Assembly: GCA_944989445.1 (NCBI GenBank)
Contig: CALYLW010000139.1
Coordinates: 309,501-373,500, forward strand
DNA: 64,000 nucleotides
Direction of reading: 5' to 3'
Source of the DNA: Ampullaceana balthica
Taxonomy: Eukaryota > Mollusca > Gastropoda > Lymnaeidae
Shown here: piece by piece, positions 32,886 to 44,956 of the stretch
How positions within the stretch are numbered: position 1 is the stretch's first letter
How the letters are laid out: each line of letters starts with the position of its first letter
Program-made: the position numbers and the translations under genes
Notes under the pieces: generated by a model
What the model saw: the letters and a program-made list of their open reading frames with translations, nothing else
What the model was told of the DNA's origin: nothing
Database searches by the model: none

Positions 32886-33393
32886 TAATAAAAACAACCC
32901 GTAAAAAACCAAGTTTTTGACTATAAATCCTTTACGTATGAGACGTAACTATAAAAGAATGTTCATTATAACACGCAGCGCAAGACCATCCAAAAATACA
33001 AAATTGCAGTTGTGTCGTAAAACGTGTTTAATATAATGCGCACCGATCAGGAATATGTTTATAAAAAGAGCTGTCAATAAAATACGCACCTTATTGCGCG
33101 ACAGAAAGTTTGTTCAATATAATACGCACCGCGACGCTCTATCTCAAAAAATAGCATGATACATAGGAATAAATAAAATAATCTAAAAAATCAATAATTT
33201 AATTACGGTACATGCGATCGATCTGAAATTTTGATACATTGTTTTTATCATTAATACGAAACTGCCTGCAAAATTTCAGCTCGCTATCTTGCGAGCAAGT
33301 GTGTTAAAAATCGATCAAAAGTTTTGGCGACAAGCAAGCAAGCAAGCAAGGTCGGTCGGTCGGTCGGCCGCAGACACCACGAGTTAATATAAA
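32886..33393 (-). repeat. AAATCC-family repeat, copy B
   Basis: Full-length copy of about 508 bp from AATAAAAACAACCCGTAAAA to TAATATAAAGGATTT. It has the central inverted repeat CTGAAATTTTG ... CAAAATTTCAG and an internal microsatellite (CAAG)4(GTCG)4 at 33337-33368. Copy C at 50219-50720 is about 95 percent alike by eye. Confidence 0.8.
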
Positions 33394-33928
33394 GGATTTA
33401 AAAACTGCCCCCTTTTCCCAACATATATTAAAATTTTTATTAGATGTCAATAACCTGATCACATATAGGTTTTATAAATGTAAAGCATTAAACTTGATAT
33501 TAGTATGTGACCGTGGGGGTAGGGGGGTATTCTCAACATCGCACAGAATATAACTAATCAGGACTTACAGTATTCATCCATGGACAATTGATTTCATTTA
33601 GATGTGTGCAAGACACTAGTTTGTTTTAAGGAAGTGTACATTTTGAGGAATCAGAGCGGCTATATAAAGGGGATCTTAATTTGTTTTTATATATTTCAGG
33701 GGTGTGAAAAACATAGTGTGTCCGTGAGGGAAGATAGAACTTTAAAAACAGTATTCTTTCTGTTTGAAGATTTAAAAAAAAAGATAATGCATATTTCACA
33801 AATTATAAGTTTAAAAACCCATGTATAAAGCTCAGATCTGTAACATACAATGATTTTAAAATTATATTTTAATGCAGTCTATAAAGTATTTTATAGCAAT
33901 TAATCGTACACACGTATTTCTCGGCCAT
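33394..33928. other. Intron DNA, nothing recognised
   Basis: AT-rich, no feature supported. Confidence 0.35.
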
Positions 33929-34193
33929 GGGGGACGCGGTGGTCGAGTGGCAGCGCACTGGACTGTCGTACCGATGGTCACGGGTTTGTTCCCGGGGCCT
34001 AGGGCGTCCCTGAGTCACCCCGCTCCGAATGGGTACCTAACACTTGTAGTGTTAGGCGGCTGGGTAATGCGTGGAACCCACAAAGCCGTGGCCTGTGAAT
34101 GCTGCATCACTTGCCAACAGATCATCTGTCATGGTCTGTGGACGCAACTATCTTTTGCATAGAAGGAGCGTCTGTATTGATAAGATAAGATAA
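33929..34193 (+). mobile_element. tRNA-derived SINE with GATAA tail, longer copy
   Basis: Same family as 20888-21128: head GGGGACGCGGTGGTCGAGTGG, body CCTAGGGCGTCCCTGAGTCA and tail TGATAAGATAAGATAAGAT. The B-box is decayed (GGTTTGTTCCC). It contains a segment GTGAATGCTGCATCACTTGCC that the first copy lacks and that recurs in the SINE at 42785. Confidence 0.85.
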
Positions 34194-35550
34194 GATTTCG
34201 GGATGACGAAATCTTATTCCAGTTTCCCCGATTTTAGCGCGACCTCAGGAAATGAATCGTTATGATCTAGACGTGGCCGTACTCAGAAATGACAACATGG
34301 GTCTTAATGCAGGGGAGGGGGCGCCAAGTCTATCACATGATTCTATACTACTGTATATGTGAGTGGACGTAGTTGCAATATGTGGAATGTATATGTGGAC
34401 GTATATTTATTATTTGTCTTGTATAAGTTAAAGATGCATATGGGGACGTAGTTTAGCATGTGGAATCTATTTGTGTACGTGGTTTCAATATGTGTGATGT
34501 ATTTGAGGACGTAGTTTCATTGAGTGGGAAATATATATGGAGAAGGAAGTTAAGCTTGAAACCAAGCAAAGGATTTGATTGGTCACTAGTGCATCCCAAA
34601 AATTCATAACTAAGAGTTTTATTTTCACACTCAAATAGTCCATGGGAGGAAAGCACTTCACGCTGGACAAATGATAACACACTTCAGGTCTCTGTGGTCT
34701 TTTAATGGTCTAGTTAATGAGCTACCGTTTATTCTTCCTGACCCAACTGTCCGAACATACGATGTCAATATTGGTGCTTCAAGGACCAAAGTTTCAGTTC
34801 AAAAACTGATAAATCTTTCCCATTTGTTCACTGGGGTGAGAAAATGTGTGCTCCACCGACTGTGAACGTGATCTCTTAATTATTGATGTAATCACTTGTA
34901 AGGGAGATCACTGTCATTGAAGAAATTACACACTCCTGTTGGAAACATGAGTGACGTGCGCGTGCTCCACCTCATTAACGAGACTATTTAGGGATGATTC
35001 TGTTACACTTATCACAACCGTTTCTTTCTACAGGGGTTCTAAGTCTTGTGTGCATCGGACACCAAGGGCGTATTTTGAACAAATGAAGATACTAACAGCT
35101 ATGCATGTCTTTCAATAATTGCTGCATCGCATAGTCTATTTTTTTAAAGTATCGAACAAGGATAAATGATCTATTGTGTTAAAATGGCCAGTGTGCATTC
35201 ATGATCAGTTTTGTATCTCTTGACTTATTGAAACTCCAGCTACGTGTACTTACGTCGTTATAAACATGCGACTCGGAAAGATCTATTGGTTTATTGAAAT
35301 TCTTGTCATTATCTTGACATGATTGACATCTTAATTTGATTGATATCTTTATATCTATGACATCTTGGCAAGAAGGATATTCTATTCGTGACTAAATTTT
35401 TATATATAGCATAATGTCTAGAGTCTATACGTAACTTATTTCTTGAACAAAAAATATTTCGACTTGATTGAAATCTTCACATGATTGTTTGCATACATAA
35501 ATGCGTCATTCATTGACAACCTGCTACCAACAACGGTTTGCAAAAACTTT
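34194..35550. other. Intron DNA, nothing recognised
   Basis: Loose repetition of TATGTG-GACGTAGTTT-like words at 34355-34510 suggests a degenerate tandem repeat. Otherwise no feature. Confidence 0.35.
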
Positions 35551-35971
35551 TAGTGCTAAAATACTCACTACTTTAATAAATTTAGTACTTTAATATTCAC
35601 TACTTTAATAAATTTAGTACTTTAATATTCACTACTTTAATAAATTTAGTACTTTAATATTCACTACTTTAATAAATTTAGTACTTTAATATTCACTACT
35701 TTAATAAATTTAGTACTTTAATATTCACTACTTTAATAAATTTAGTAATTTAATATTCACTACTTTAATAAATTTAGTACTTTAATACTCACTACTTTAA
35801 CAAATTTAGTACTTTAATACTCACTACTTTAATAAATTTAGTACTTTAATTCTCACTAATTTAATAAATTTAGTACTTTAATACTCACTACTTTAATAGA
35901 TTTAATATTTTAATACTCACTAGTTTAATAATATCAGTACTTTATTACTCGCCACTTTAATAAATTTAATA
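35551..35971. repeat. 32-bp AT-rich minisatellite, about 13 copies
   Basis: Unit ACTACTTTAATAAATTTAGT followed by ACTTTAATATTC. Units in the middle are identical and the edges diverge, as expected for unequal exchange. Confidence 0.95.
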
Positions 35972-36539
35972 AGTAACTTCAGTTATTGTGCAAGGGTATA
36001 GCACTGCATTTTAGCCTTGTGGGACATTGGTGGCACGTAAATAATTTTGACGACCACACTCCAAAGGTTAGGGACGATTCATGCTGGTCTTGCCTGGTTT
36101 CTATCAATCCACGAAACGCCATTGATTACAACCCATCGTATCAACTTGATGCACGAATACCTTAGCTTGAAACTTTCTATTTTGTTTTGATCTAACATTT
36201 CAATTATTGTTATTTTCGTTGTTGATTTTACGAATCTCGAAAGACCCCCCGTATAAACGTTCATTCCAAGAAGATGAACTACACATTATAAGTGGTTTTA
36301 AAGGCACAGTGGCGGATTGCATGCGATTAATGGGGGGAAGGGGTGAAGAATAGTAGGAATTTAAAACTGGGCCTTTGGTCTAGAAAAATTCTTGACTTTT
36401 AACTCTCAGCCCTTTTCTAGTGAATCCAGCATGCACTCATTATAAGAGAAATAGTTGGGGGTGGGAGGTGCGTTCAAATAGGAGGGTGGGGGCGTTGAGA
36501 TTCAAGCAAAAAGAAATACCCATAGTGTAGAATCTTGTT
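35972..36539. other. Intron DNA, nothing recognised
   Basis: No feature supported. Confidence 0.35.
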
Positions 36540-37255
36540 CGTTCGTCCGTCGGTACGACGAGGACCACTCTAGTCATCCGAGGGTTGTCTGTGCATGCTC
36601 AGATGGCTGATTAGGCCGATCCTTGCACGGAAGGTTCGGGAACAGAAGGGACAAGGGACGAGTGCGACATCTCCTGGAGAGTTGACAGCATGGGCCTTTC
36701 GGGCTTGCCTCTTCTTTTCTGCGGCGGTGACCCGGTTTGCCTCGCATAACCTGGCACCTTCGTGGATGGAAGAGCGCCAGGTGGATCGGTCCATTGCAGC
36801 TCGTTCCCACGTGTCTGGATTGATGACAAACGCTTTCATTGAGGCTTTCAGTGTGTCTTTGAAGCGTTTCTTTTGCCCACCGTGGGACCGCTGGCCATAC
36901 TGGAGCTCACCATAGAAGATTCTCTTTGACAGTCTCTCGTCTGGCATTCGGACAACGTGCCCTGCCCAGTAAAGCTGGGTCTGCATCAGGAGGGTGAAGA
37001 TGCTGGGGAGACCTGCCTTGGTCAGTACCACTGTGTCTGGAATTTTGTTCTGCCACTTTATGCCGAGAATCTTCCTGAGGCTTGTTATATGAAAGTGGTT
37101 AAGCTTTCTTGCATGGCGCTGATAAACAGTCCAAGTTTCACAAGCATATAGCAGTGTGGGGAGCACCACTGCCCTGTACACTTTCAGCTTGGTCTGGATG
37201 GTAATGCCTCTTCTGTTCCAGACATTAGAATCTACACTGTAGAGGATAACCTAAA
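36540..37255 (-). mobile_element. 5'-truncated LINE with C-terminal C2H2 finger
   Basis: The minus strand is open from about 37244 to 36570. It shows the C-terminal part of a LINE reverse transcriptase: LKVYRAVVLPTLLYACETW, ITSLRKILGIKW, WAGHVVRMPDERL, GELQYGQRSHGGQKKRFKDT and WERAAMDRSTWR. It closes with a C2H2 zinc finger (CPFCSRTFRARIGLISH, then H four residues on) and MHRQPSDD. No stop lies inside this stretch. The polymerase core is absent, so the fragment is inactive. It differs from the RTE element at 15.7-19 kb and the GATAA-tail LINE. Confidence 0.8.
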
Positions 37256-38443
37256 TAAGGAAAGTGAGTGAAAATAGATGTTTTGCTTACTAGTCTTCGT
37301 CTTTCACTGTTTTTTTAATATCAAAGGCGAAATCTCCCTTTTCATTCACTGTCAATTCTCAGGGTTACCTCTTTAGCATTTTGTATATTTTAATATACGC
37401 ACCGCATCAGTTAATACCTTTTAGTCTTAACTAAATATATCTGTTCTCAATCAAGACATAATAAACATGCCCGAAAGACGCGACCATGCATCGATAGATC
37501 ATCGTTGAACTGTTTGATTCCATGACAATGACCACTGCAGTAGCGATAGACCGTGATATCCCTATTAGTTGCCGGGACTGTCCCCGAGGCGCCCACCGGT
37601 CAATGACGTCTTTCTCTCTCACGGTTCGTGGGCTTTCATCGGTGATATTTGAGCAATGAGCCGGGGACACAATCGTTCGTTATTGAGCTGGAAATTAAGC
37701 CTTGCGAGGGAAGTTCTCTTACACTAAGCAAGCGATAGTGGCCAACGTTTGCTTCTGTGAAGGCTTACATAAACTATTGGGGATGAAATTATAATGAGGC
37801 AATTAGAAGGTTTAATTTGTATGAGAAATGGCGTATATGAGAGATAAATAACTAGCTCATGGCCTATGGCCCTTCCCGGTGAGGGTTAAATTATAATGAT
37901 AATTGTAGAAATATAGAAGAAAATATGTCTAACTTTGAATTATCTGAAACCAGTTCTAATTCTCCTATGAAAATACTTTATATCGAAAAAAGTTGTGCTC
38001 AAATTTGCTGACTCTTCAGTAAAGTATGTTTCGCCATGTGGAGATTTAAGTGGTCGCACTGAATGACAGTTTTACATTTGGTTCATACATTAAACTCTCC
38101 TGAACTCAAATGTCTCAAGAAATAGTTTTTTAAAAAAGAAAAGAAAAAAAAAGAGGAACTTTGAAGTGGTCTGATGTAATCGATGAAATGTCAAAGAAAC
38201 AATGGCCACTGTCTCTGTAGGTGTCTCAGTGCAAAAATGGGCGAGCAGGCTTTATGACCTCTCATAGAAATGACCAGACCGGGGGAGGAGGAGGGGGTTG
38301 ATAGGTACGTGAGAGTAAGAACCAAGAGGGGGGGGGGCGGTAAGTGACCTGTTGAGTCATCATGTTGGTCAATGGCCGTGCATGAGTTAACTGGTAAGAT
38401 ATTGTTCTAGAGGAACAGATTTCTGCTACTTGTCAACGTCAGT
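37256..38443. other. Intron DNA, nothing recognised
   Basis: No gene or mobile element recognised; G runs near 38280-38335. Confidence 0.35.
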
Positions 38444-38655
38444 GGGCATGTGCACGTGTTATGAAGGACATACCAGAGTTAAACCGTGCTATCAAACTGG
38501 AACCTAGATCATGTGTTTCAAGTGTTCCTAGCAAGGGGCATCATCCACTGGGCACGTGCACGTGTTATATAAAGAACAGACCAGAGTTAAACCGTGCTAT
38601 CAACGTGGCACTTACATCGTGTGTTTCAAGTGTTCCTGGCAAAGGGTATCGTGCA
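38444..38655 (+). repeat. 106-bp tandem duplication
   Basis: Two diverged copies starting at 38444 and 38550, each with GTGCACGTGTTAT, CAGAGTTAAACCGTGCTATCA and GTGTTTCAAGTGTTCC. Each carries a CACGTG E-box palindrome. The open frame through both (38461-38733) is not recognised. Confidence 0.8.
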
Positions 38656-40660
38656 AAAATAGAACTGAAAAACTCACCAGACTCTACAACAAAAGAAAAC
38701 TGGAATAGCATCATGATCCATTCTTGGATGTGAAAGCGCATATCGATAAAGCTACAATAGACATCTGGATTCTCCACAACTCTGTAATTAGGATTTAAGT
38801 CTGGATTTTAAAAAAAATGTTAAAAACAATGCATAGTTTCAAATTAATTAAAATACTTTACAATTTAAATAAAGATTTTAAAAATTTGTAATAGACATCT
38901 AACGTCAACAAAAACACTTAAGTTTTTACAATTAAGTTGGAAATGATCTCTGTATGTTGAATATGTATTAAAGAATAAATGAGCGCATCTGAATGGTCGA
39001 TTTTTTTCCCCAGTGAGAAGGAAATGTAGTCGTTAAAGATGATATCGATAACTTTATCCTCATCAAAAACTCAATAGAAGAATCGATACCAGGCATTATT
39101 TTCAGCGCTCGTTATTTAAGTGGCTCGATATCGCACTTCCAACACACTCAATGACTGTATGGAGTTGTGGGCTATTTAAAATGATTTTTTTTTCACAAAT
39201 CGATTCCAAATGTTATGAGATGAATTACCCATGTTGCAGTTCGTCTATTTAAGATGTTTCTTCTCGAGTTGCTTTGTATTGCTCTTCTGTTGTAAAGAAG
39301 CGATCTCTAAAACTGAAATTTTATTTAGAGATGTTTTTTTAAAAAATGATCCTTATTTTTTAAATCTTTTTTTTTACTGTTATCAAGTCAAGGAACATTA
39401 AAAACTTTATATAAATTTATGTAATGAAAATTGTTATGGTGCTATTTAAAAAATATGCAGAATTTTACAACACATCAACAAATGTTCAATATAAACATTA
39501 GTGTGATACATTCAAAGACAGAAAGTGAAATGAGGCCTGGCTATAAGAGAGTCTCTTGTCCGTGTTAGGTCACCATCAGAGCTACTTCGAACTTCGAATT
39601 GAAATAAAAATAAAAATGTGTTACGAATCCCTTCACATGATGTCCGCAAAAGCGACGTCATTAAAAGAAAACAGCGCCTTTAGACTTAAGAAGATGAGTG
39701 TAAACCAAATCCTCTTTGGCCAGACCTCATTCCGAACAGACTCCGACCCCCAAACCAACGCCCACACACCCCTACTCGTCAGTTCAATTTCTAAGACACA
39801 CTAAGATATTAATATCCTTAGTTCAGTATTGGAGACTTGATTCCGTGAATCCTATTTTCCGCGATTCTCGACTAAAACATTTACAGAAAGCGACTTAACC
39901 TTAACAAGTTTCAATATAAAATCTAAATAAGTGATGTTTTCATACATGCTTTTTTTTTCTTCCCCACTCCCAAAATAAAATATTTAAAAAAACGTTGCTA
40001 TTTTGTGAACACCAGACCTTTATCAGTAACGGATACTTTTACCTCTAGACCTTGTCTAGTATTAAATGATTGACTCTGAGGCGTACGCAGATGGTCAAAT
40101 TTTTTTTTATAAAGGATTTTTCGCTCAGCCGTTTCAGGTGCCGTCTTCGATCACTGCAGTCGTTGTTCGCCTTCTCGTATACCGTTTTGTAAACATTGCG
40201 TCAAATTCTTTCTAGGAAACAGTCTGGTATATTAATGTTGCATAAAAATCTTGATATAGAGTATTTTGGTTACATGTTCATATTATCTATATTACGACTT
40301 TACACAATTAGGTTTGTTGGCTATCGAGGTTTAGAAAAACGTAAAGGAGGCACAGTTTGATTCAATCACTGAAAATCTCCAAGTCATTTAGTCAAAGATT
40401 TTAAACAACTATTTTATTTACATTTCTCATTAATTAAGTGCGTGAATTTGAAAAAAAAATCAGCAAAATGATTCCGTTATTTAATCGAAACACAAGTAAT
40501 TTTAATTCAAATTTATTTGGCTTTGAAATCTTTGCTCCATATCGTGTTTCATTATGGATATACGTGAACCGTTCTTGAACGCAGTCCCCCAGGAATTTAG
40601 ATGATTAAATTATCCTATCCGACACTTGTTTATGCTATGGGGGTGTGTGGCTGATTTTTT
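38656..40660. other. Intron DNA, nothing recognised
   Basis: About 2 kb of AT-rich sequence with no supported gene, RNA or repeat. Confidence 0.35.
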
Positions 40661-40851
40661 AACGCAATTTCCTTGGGAAAAATAGCGTTTATAGATTCGA
40701 AATGTCTGTCAAGCTTGACAATTCAACTGCTCCTGAACCATACCAGATAGAGGGTTCGGGTCTTTTCAAATATGCTAAAGAGGTCCCAAGGATGTGCAAC
40801 GGCCAAAAAAAAATACCGAAAAGGTTTACTGGATTTACTGGAAATTGCGTT
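40661..40851 (-). mobile_element. TTAA-flanked MITE, complete copy
   Basis: Perfect 12-bp inverted termini AACGCAATTTCC / GGAAATTGCGTT, with TTAA at 40659-40662 and 40851-40854. A TTAA target duplication is characteristic of piggyBac and Kolobok elements. About 190 bp, non-coding. The partial copy at 30620-30796 shares the interior (TTGCACATCCTTGGGACCTC on its strand). Confidence 0.7.
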
Positions 40852-42784
40852 TAAATAATCATTCGAGTTTTTATTACTTGTTTATAACTTGATGCATAAG
40901 ATTGAGTAGCGGAAAGTCTTAATTTTTTGGACAACTATAAAAAAAACAGTTGTGAGGATGGGGTTAAACAAATATCCCCCCAAAAACGTAGCATTCTTAA
41001 ACCGTTTACCCCAACTTTATACCCATGCATATAATTTATCAGGACAAGCACAAGACGTGTGCAAATAAACATGACGAATGACCCTTGCTAGGGTCGACCA
41101 ATCACAGTTTATGGTTGGCAAGAGATGGTGGTATATGGTGGGGGGCGGGGGCAGGTAACAACAACCTCAGTGCGCATGTCTCGAGACCAACAATGCGTCG
41201 GCGACCCCCCCTCCCCACGTTCACTCGTGTTGTCTTCATTTGGTCGTGCTGCTGTTTGTGTCCACTACCCCCCCCCCGCTTTCTTTGCACTATCTATGAG
41301 CAAGTCTGCGGCGTATGCTACGCCGCGGGTTTTATTTAATTTCCTAAAAATAGCAAGAGAGTACAGTTGGCAGTAACCAACTTATTATATCTTAGTATAC
41401 TTTTATGTCATATGTATTGCCATGCCTAATGATGTTCAAAAAGGATTCAAATTATAAAATATTTAATTTAATTTAACTTTCGTTTTCATTTAATTCATAA
41501 CTGTTAGAACATAAGTATTCCCCTCTATTCGGTCTTTCTTTGCATAATGCATTTTAATCACATCTAATTTATTAAATTAAGTGCGCTCCAGATAACATTT
41601 TTTTAACGATCAATTTTAAAAATTTCAGCTTTCTCTTTCATAATGTCATTTGTGAATTGTGTTGGGTTTACGAAATCTAGTCATAATTTTTTTTATCTAC
41701 TAATTTGTAACGAAGACGGACAACTCCCGGTCTTAAGCAGATCGTTTCCGTCCCAAAGAACAGCATTATCTACCCCGGTGAACAGCTTTGTGGTAAAGAA
41801 TTGTAATGGTACGCGTTCAAATGATTGTGTGACGTCATTCTTGAGCTGGAAAGAGAAGAATCACCCTTCTAATAACTTCTATTTATATTATTGTGTCACT
41901 ATAAAATTATGGTTCTCAAAAGGGCAGGTTTTAACCACACAAAAAAACCTTGATGATAAGCAACAACAAAGGCGGTGATTTGTTTATATTTCTTATAAGA
42001 TAGCTTTTTAAAAATTATATAAATGAGCATTGCCTAACGGTAAAATTAAAAGGATGCATTGTGTTTTATTTGAATGAAGTTAGTAAATACAAATATATCA
42101 TTTGCTTTGTGTTTCTCTATCGTTCAACTCAGTAAAAAAAAATCAACACCTCTTACATATGTTTCAGTTTAAGAAAGGAAACATGTCCAGCTGACATTGA
42201 GATATAAATGGAATATTTGTTTGAAGAGACACCCGGAGGAGTGATCTGAAATCCTACGAGAGCCCGTTGGTTATTCCATTTCCTCAGTTCGCATTCCATC
42301 GGCTGACGCATTAAATCAACTGATGATGAGATATAAGGACAGATTGGGGAAGGAATTCACCTAAAACCTTTACTTACTTTCGAATTGCTGCTAAAAATGG
42401 AAAGCAATTAAAGTCGGACTGGCGATAAAAGGCCAATCAAATTGTGGGATAAATTATAACACTAATTTTATTGGCCGTTGAAGAATTTAGATCTTAATGC
42501 ATATATTTGTATAATCTGGAAAGTATTTTTTATTACAATTCAATTTTTGGTTGTTATTTTCTTGAAAATTGTTCAATAGCTTGTAAGCCTAAAACAACTT
42601 TTGTTATTATTTTTTCGTAGATATTTGTTCTGTGAAAATAATATTCACTAAAAGAGTTATAACATTTTTGAAGTAATGTTTAAAAAATATAATTATAAAA
42701 TATTTATATATTTATAGATCTGCAACTTATTAACTGTGGTCAAAGAGTTAAGTTTCTATGACATTTCTCTAAATAAAAAAAGGA
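40852..42784. other. Intron DNA, nothing recognised
   Basis: A GC-richer patch lies at 41090-41330. The 111-residue open frame at 41643-41978 lacks recognisable features. A TGACGTCA lies at 41830-41837. Confidence 0.35.
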
Positions 42785-42990
42785 AACTTTAGCGCGCTAG
42801 ATTGTCAAACCGAGGCAAAAGAGAGTCACGGGCTCGAGCCTCGGTGCTGGCAAGTCCCCCGGGGCATTTTACTAGCCACACAACCCCTTGCTCGTTAGTG
42901 GTGGCGCAATGAAACTTGTGAACGCTACTTCACTTGCCGCATAGGCCGTCATTTTCTGAAAAGGGGTTATTATTATTTATTATTATTATT
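42785..42990 (+). mobile_element. SINE with (TTA)n tail
   Basis: A B-box-like GGGCTCGAGCCT follows a poorly conserved head. The body segment GTGAACGCTACTTCACTTGCCGC resembles GTGAATGCTGCATCACTTGCC in the SINE at 33929. It ends in a TTATTA microsatellite and not in GATAA, so it appears to combine a shared core with a different 3' tail. Confidence 0.55.
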
Positions 42991-42994
42991 AAAA

Positions 42995-43975
42995 ACATAG
43001 TTTTTGACTATAAATCCCTTATATATGAGACATAACTAAAAGTATTGATTATGTTCAATATAACACTCAACACGCGACAGAACCCTGTGACATCTCGAGG
43101 GCTGGAGTTAAACTCCAGTGACACTGGGGTTAAACTCCAGTGACACTTTGAGGTCAACTATAGCAGACGTTACACATGCTGCATAGAGATACATAGAGAT
43201 AAACTAAAATTTCATTAATTTAATTACGTACATTCGATCGATCTGAAATTTTGCCACAATTTATTTTTAGCTGACACACGTATACGTGCAAAATTTCAGC
43301 TCGATAGAATTATGGGAAGTGGGTCATTTTTATTAAATCCCTTATATTAACTTCGCGGCCGTCTCATCATCTCATCATCTCATCATCTCATGGGCTGGGC
43401 GGGCGAAAAAGAAAAGTCGAAAATGACCCACTTCCCGTGATTCGATCGAGCTGAAATTTGGCACACTGACCCGTCTGACATAACAATGCATCGTATCAAA
43501 ATTTCAGATCGATCGAACGTACCGTAATTAAATTAATGCATTTTTAGTTTATCCTTATATGAGGTATGTAATTTAAATTCACGGTTTGTTATTGTTTTTT
43601 TGCCACGTGAAAGTTTGAGCTGACGCATTGAGGCGACCCAACGAAGCGACGGGGTGCTTTTGTTTACATTTTACGTGTCACGCTGAGGTCGGTCAAGCGA
43701 ATCGGTGACCAGACTTTTCCCCTCTCCCCCTCCCCCCCCACCCCTCCCACCACCCCTCCCCCCTAGGGTTATGAAGCAAACTTGAGTTAAGACAGATTCA
43801 GTCTGTAAATGTTTGAAAATAATCAATACTGTTAGTTATGTCTCATATATAAGGGATTTATAGTCAAAAACTTTGTTTTTACGGGTTTGTTTTATTTACT
43901 ATGGTTTTTACGCGGACGTGCCGACGGGCGGGCGGGACCACGACAAGACGGTGAGGTTAATATAAGGGATTTAAA
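42995..43975. repeat. AAATCC-related repeat block, first part
   Basis: An inverted partial unit (about 42995-43345) is followed by a forward unit from 43338 (AAATCCCTTATATTAACTTC) with (CTCATCAT)n, GACCCACTTCCCGTGA, GAGCTGAAATTTGGCAC and TTTCAGATCGATCGAACG. It reaches GGGATTTATAGTCAAAAACT near 43880, and a further inverted end lies at about 43950-43975. Confidence 0.75.
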
Positions 43976-44956
43976 AAGAAGCTATGAATCGGCGGGCCTG
44001 TTTTTTGAAAAACATCAGTTCTGGAAACCCGAATTTGCATGAGACTTTAGATCATTAAAATGTTTAGCATAATCTATTTGTTTTGTTTGATTGTTGTCTT
44101 TGTCCCCAGTCCCATTTGTGTTTGGTAATGACGATAGCGTTGTTTGAACACATCTCGTTACCACAGAGGTTCAGCTAATTCAAACTTTGACTATGTTTGC
44201 ATAGAGAATGACTCACTTCCACGCCGCTTGTTTCCCAAAGTTTGTTTCCGGTACACAATATCTCTGTTGCCATTTCATCGACCGAAATCTGACAGATATT
44301 CAGCCCTAAAAGTATAAATATTTTGAATGAGGTGATCTTGAACATTTAAGTTAATATAAAAGTGCACGATTTCAAACGAAAGACACCCGCATGGTTTGGT
44401 TAGTCAAACCTAACGCTGTGGATATAAGTGGGGGTGCAATGCAATAAGACTGAGTAAAAAAGAATGGTTATAGAAAAAAGTATGCGTGAGCCTGACAAGA
44501 CACCACAAACCAACGAATGCATCGGCAAAAAAGCCTTCGTCAGCGAACAAACGAAATTAAGAACGAAAAGAAGTACGAGAATAAAAATCATACAAAAGTT
44601 AGCTGATTTTTAAAAAAAAATATTTAAAAACTAAATCAGAAATTCTCCTTATCTCAGGAGGTATTTATGCACTACTTCTATCTCTATCAGCCTACGGCGC
44701 ATAAAGATGAATTGTTTAGACATGTTCAGATCTATTCCATATCCACCTCCACACCCCTCTTCCACACATAGACATAACAAATAAATTGCCATTAACAGCC
44801 AAATGAAACCCCAAATATTCACACCACAATTTAGAGAGTATTCACTGAAATGTGCGCTTGAACTTATCAAAGCTGTAAAAAATTTTGATGCCTAGAGTAC
44901 TCACCCTTTTAGAACGGGTCATTGCCGATGGGTTGGGTGGGTATTTCTCTTATTTT
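43976..44956. other. Spacer within the repeat block
   Basis: Apparently unique intron DNA separating the two parts of the AAATCC-related block. No gene recognised. Confidence 0.4.

Noticed and set aside
38461..38733. 90-residue open frame with internal peptide repeat
   Set aside because: Explained by the 106-bp duplication, whose period is not a multiple of three; no other support.
41643..41978. 111-residue plus-strand open frame in GPCR intron
   Set aside because: No recognisable motif, AT-driven composition and no splice or start evidence.
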